64,000 nt of DNA from assembly GCA_963995525.1 (NCBI GenBank), contig OZ023209.1:32856199-32920198 (forward strand). Direction: 5' to 3'. A model generated the notes under the pieces. The model had not been told where the DNA came from. It ran no database searches and saw only the letters and a program-made list of their open reading frames with translations. Source of the DNA: Escarpia spicata (Eukaryota; Annelida; Polychaeta; Sabellida; Siboglinidae). Positions 59,001 through 64,000 of the stretch are shown one piece after another. A program made the position numbers and the translations under genes. Every line of letters starts with the position of its first letter. Position 1 is the stretch's first letter.

Positions 59001-60893
59001 GTGGTGGCCCGTGATTCGATTATACATATTATGTGACGGTCAATATCTTCTACCATAATGTTTAGTTCAGTTCTTTTGATTACTATTCTCCTTGGATTTA
59101 AACAAACGCATTTATATCCTGATTCAGAACAGTTTTCCAGGCTGTTCTTTGTTTATTTATTTAGTTATCCATGCCTTCCCTTATTCACCCCTGCGAATCT
59201 ATTTTAAATAGATGCAGCCAATCCCACTGTCAACAGATTGCAACAGGTTCTCGGAGAAAACTGCTGCACCCTTTCCAATTAGATGGAGGCCATCTCTCAT
59301 GTGCACATCAGCCCTCCCAACAAGGTATCCCCATCAATCTAAGTATCCCACCCCGTCTTCTTTACACATCTGCCCAACTTATGCGTTGATCGCCATCCTC
59401 TTGCAGTTTCTATACGTTGGTCCCCTTTCCCCCATTACTGGCAAATGCCTGAGAGAATAGTATGTTCCACTCTTGTCCTCTTTAACTTTCTCACTAACTG
59501 TCTGTTCTTCTGTACTATCCCAGTTATTCCACCGGTGTGTGCATTATTTGTCCCCACGTGTACTAGTATAGACCCTCCCTTGCCATGCCCCAATACATTC
59601 TCTACCCTTTCAGTCACATGTTCTCTCTAAGCCCCCGGCAAAAAAAATGACGTCGTCCCCTTTGCCTAGTGTCTTATCTGTTTTTGTCAGAATAGAGTCG
59701 CCCATGAACACTCTCTATTTTCTCAATGCCCCCTCAAACATTGCCTCAGTGTAACTCCTTCTCCGGTTTGCATCTGTCTGGTTGCAGTCTTGTTCCCCTG
59801 TCTTCTGCTCTCCTGTCACAATCTCTTCTGTTCCATTCTTTTATAACACTGTTTCTATTGCCACCTTTCCTCCTGTCATCGTCCCTCTAAACTTCTCTTC
59901 TGTCACATTTACTCTCATTTCCTTTCTTCCCGTCATCTTTCCTCCCATTGCATTTTATTCTCTCCTCTCCTCCTATCCCCCTGCCGTCTATCTCCATTCC
60001 ACCTGTCTCTTTGTTGATTCTCATTTACATCCCCTGTATAATAACTACCAACCTAGCTACCTCCTTCTTCAGACATTTCACCTTCCAACACCTCACGCAC
60101 TGAAAAGTGAACCCCTCTTCCTTGGTCTCTGCCCATGATTTCCCACTGCCGGATAGGGCAAAATCCACCCAACTGTGGCAGTCGTCTCACACCAAATGTC
60201 GCATTGCTTTGACTTGTTTTTGTAAGGCGTCATGTAGGAATTTTTTTAATGACAATAACCTAATTAGCTATTTAAAATAATTTAGTGAATTACGTTTACT
60301 CTATTTACTATCTCTATGTACTCTTTAAGAAGACTGTTTACTGTGCACAAATGTTAAACTTTAGGTATGATCGCCTTGTTTATTTCTGTTACAGTTTTTG
60401 GTTATAGTCACAGCTGACTATCTATCCTATCACAAATGCTAACGTTACCGGTAGTGACCTAATTTAAATACAATCAATTACTTTACGCTAGACAGCCTTG
60501 TTTATTTAGGTTATACCGCACCCTAGCGTATACGTGAGAAACTAGCTACATAAACAAATTTAATTCGTCCGGTTATCACAAACGTTTAATTTTAACAACA
60601 ATGCTACCTAATCAAAGTGTCTAGCAGGTTCTGGCTTACCCAGATATTACCTTATGCAAGTAGTTTTATGTGACTTTATCACCTATATTATATCACATAA
60701 TGATGTTTGTTAAATCTTGTTTAGAAACTTATCATAGGCTAACTTACCCTATTATCACTCACTAGACTAAAGTCTTCTAAAATACTTTGTCTAACTAACT
60801 TTAAGCACAACTGCCACTGAATATATATTGCTGCTGCTTTATGAATGATGTTAAGGCAAGAATAATACTTATCCAACAATAATTCCACTTGTT
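56070..60893 (-). mobile_element. CR1-type copy F, near full length, decayed
   Basis: 3' tail at 56075-56190. ORF2 C-terminus 'CRLHIRKFSLSQRIVNKWNR' (56148-56330), RT 'YLDFQKAIDKVPHQRLLLKL' (57200), an unrelated insertion at 57606-57853, the endonuclease start 'MVEDIDRHIICIIESRATT' (59056) and ORF1 pieces: 'ILVHVGTNNAHTG' (59580) and the esterase start near 59700. The PHD region and start codon area lie near 60060-60235, and the 5' UTR reaches about 60893. The catalytic box region is scrambled by deletions. Confidence 0.85.
57606..57853. mobile_element. MITE-like insertion inside CR1 copy F
   Basis: About 248 bp absent from the other copies interrupts the RT segment. The ends, 'tgtgtgcagcacctac' and 'gtagctccgcactaca', are imperfect terminal inverted repeats. 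The flanks 'ctactatt' and 'ctaccatt' look like an 8-bp target duplication. The centre is GC-rich (ccgcagcgg, cggcggcggcgg). Confidence 0.65.
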
Positions 60894-61178
60894 TAGTTAC
60901 ATTGACCGAGTGAAATTTTTAGGATTATCCTTTTCTGCAATTTAAAAAGTATATTATTCCAAAACCCCACATAAAATGAAAAAATGAAAACTTATTATAT
61001 ATTTTTTAAATGTATGGAGTCCAGTCTAACGTTCCATGCATAGTGTTGCCTAGAATGTTAAATGTGTGTACATACTGTATTGGTTGACCATCTATTTTTA
61101 AGGATAATTTATGCCGGAAGTATTACGCTGTGGAAAATGAGCCAGCATATATTTAGTTTCACTTATTATATATAATAT

Positions 61179-61448
<270 letters not shown>

Positions 61449-61509
61449 TTTACATATAACCATTCACTGATATGGTTTAGTTCAACTTTATAGTTTTGTA
61501 TATTACAAT

Positions 61510-62060
61510 TGCAATTGAAAGAACAGAGTGGTCAGACGAGGATGGTATCACCAGCGTAAAGTATGGCCTTGAATTTATTTGTTGCAAGATGAATATCATT
61601 TATATACAGAGCAAATAGCAAAGTTCCTAATACTAACCCCTGCGAGACGCCAGTTGAATCAGATAATGTGTCAGATATTACGTCATCGAATTGGACAAAC
61701 TGACGTCTTTTGGAAAGGTAGCTCATTAGCCAAATTAGTACAAGGGGAGTACCGTTTAAGTTTTAAAAATAAAATATTGTTGTGTATTGTATCAAAAACG
61801 TTTGATAGATCAAACAAATGACAATGGAAATTTGTCTCTTATCTAAGTTTTGAAGAATAGTGTATGTTAGTTCTAGGGCAGCCATGTCCTTTTATGTACT
61901 TTCTTAAACCCGTATTGACTTTTGTATAATAATTTGATGGTATAAAATTGTTTCAAAGGCTCTTGAAGGTAGTAATGGAATTAGTCTGTAGTTGTTGAGG
62001 AAGCAGTTATCTTTTTTGTTAAAATATACTTGTGCAAAGAGATTGGTAAATAATAAGGGA
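61510..62060 (-). mobile_element. RT fragment of another non-LTR element
   Basis: Minus strand: 'NNYRLIPLLPSRAFETILYH' (about 61990) then, after breaks, 'GVSQGLVLGTLLFALYINDI' (61640) and 'AILYAGDTILV' at the catalytic site (YADD changed to Y-A-G-D). Too broken for a clade call; jockey/RTE-like by motif order. Its upstream side runs into the TA/TG microsatellite. Confidence 0.75.
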
Positions 62061-62085
62061 CACAGGTTTATCAATGTATATATAC

Positions 62086-63537
<1,452 letters not shown>

Positions 63538-63676
63538 GTTGTCGCTGGGTTGTGTTGTGGCAACAAGGATGTAGGCGAGACTCTTGGCCATGGTTAGATC
63601 ACGCCGCATTTCCGCAGAGAGGTCAATGGCTATAACAATGTCCTTCAGAGTCGTTGCAACTGCAATGTACCAGGAT
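63538..63676 (-). CDS. CACHD1: CACHD1-like exon: start of VWA domain
   Basis: The acceptor is ttttttacag|A and the donor is AAC|GTAGGT. The exon starts in phase 2 and ends in phase 0, giving 46 codons. It reads SWYIAVATTLKDIVIAIDLS..., the RPWY/SWY linker followed by the first VWA beta strand. The metal-site motif, normally DxSxS, reads D-L-S-A-E here, so the second serine is lost. It ends 'QPSDN', which continues directly into the next exon's 'IAVFGFADD'. A SINE copy begins about 25 bp upstream of the acceptor. Confidence 0.85.
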
Positions 63677-63702
63677 CTGTAAAAAACGTAAAAGTAAAGG
63701 TA

Positions 63703-64000
63703 AGTTCTAATATAGTGCAGTATCCAGTCCTCAGGACTGCTCAAAGCCCTTTACATTGTACTCCCTGGCAGACCTGTTCAATCGAACACCATCGCGACTT
63801 CTCTGGGAAGCATCCAGCCACGCTGCAATTAATGCGCGAAGACTATTCGAGCACAAATATCCAACACTGTCTATAGCCAGGTAGTCATTCATACAGCTGA
63901 GTGAACTGGAGCAACGTTTAGTGAACGAACTTGTCCAAGGTTCGATACCGCCGCACAGGATTCGAACCCGGGTTCTCTCGGTTGAGAGTCCGAAGCTCTA
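63703..64000 (-). mobile_element. tRNA-derived SINE copy 2, cut by the window edge
   Basis: On the minus strand the head reads 'tagagcttcggactctcaac' then the B box GGGTTCGAATCCTG (about 63958-63971). The body follows ('ctcagctgtatgaatgac', 'gcgcgaagactatt' in plus sense, 'ctccctggcagacctgttc') and a tail 'gctcaaagccctttacatt'. It is better preserved than copy 1. It ends about 25 bp upstream of the VWA exon acceptor. Confidence 0.8.

Overview
This is eukaryotic, probably marine invertebrate, genomic DNA. It is AT-rich and intron-rich, full of microsatellites and decayed non-LTR retrotransposons of CR1, L2 and RTE-like type, and has no prokaryotic gene organisation. The species cannot be fixed from the sequence; the mix of repeats would suit a mollusc or an invertebrate deuterostome.

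The one host gene I can support runs on the minus strand through the whole window. It is a VWA-Cache protein of the CACHD1 / calcium-channel alpha2-delta family, most like CACHD1. I rebuilt 18 exons (about 790 codons) by reading minus-strand open segments, splice sites and codon phase. In transcript order they are 63538-63676, 38777-38996 and 37914-38024 (VWA); 27613-27659, 26868-26997, 24535-24808, 13353-13464 and 12668-12833 (linker and first Cache region); 10378-10511, 9402-9580, 8179-8295, 7627-7734, 6792-6902, 6123-6218 and 5872-6009 (second Cache-like region); 5134-5234 and 2417-2520 (cysteine-rich); and 1-90 (possible C-terminal exon). The N-terminus lies beyond 64000, and the C-terminus probably lies beyond position 1. 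Phases agree at every junction except 6792/6123, which is one base off. One short exon or more is missing between 2417 and 90. One intron uses a GC donor.

The introns are the host of everything else. Five copies (A-E) of one CR1-type family whose ORF1 carries PHD and esterase domains fill 19.0-23.4 kb and 27.9-37.9 kb, and a sixth (F) fills 56.1-60.9 kb. Some form head-to-head and tail-to-tail pairs. Other retroelement pieces lie at 3.1-4.2, 7.1-7.35, 18.6-19.0, 42.85-45.75, 48.4-50.15, 53.5-55.1 and 61.5-62.06 kb. A DNA-transposon-like element with about 300-bp inverted ends and a decayed PIN-like/CXC gene occupies 50.2-53.2 kb. A foldback element at 15.7-18.4 kb carries an inverted pair of capsid-like gene fragments. 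Two tRNA-derived SINE copies lie just upstream of host exons.

Tandem DNA includes a 35-bp minisatellite of 47 units with no length change (40871-42515), a 195-bp array (420-1330), a 104-bp array with CRE-like sites (14200-14700), a 260-bp (AG)n tract and many CA/TA/ACT microsatellites. No tRNA, rRNA, CRISPR array or promoter could be supported.
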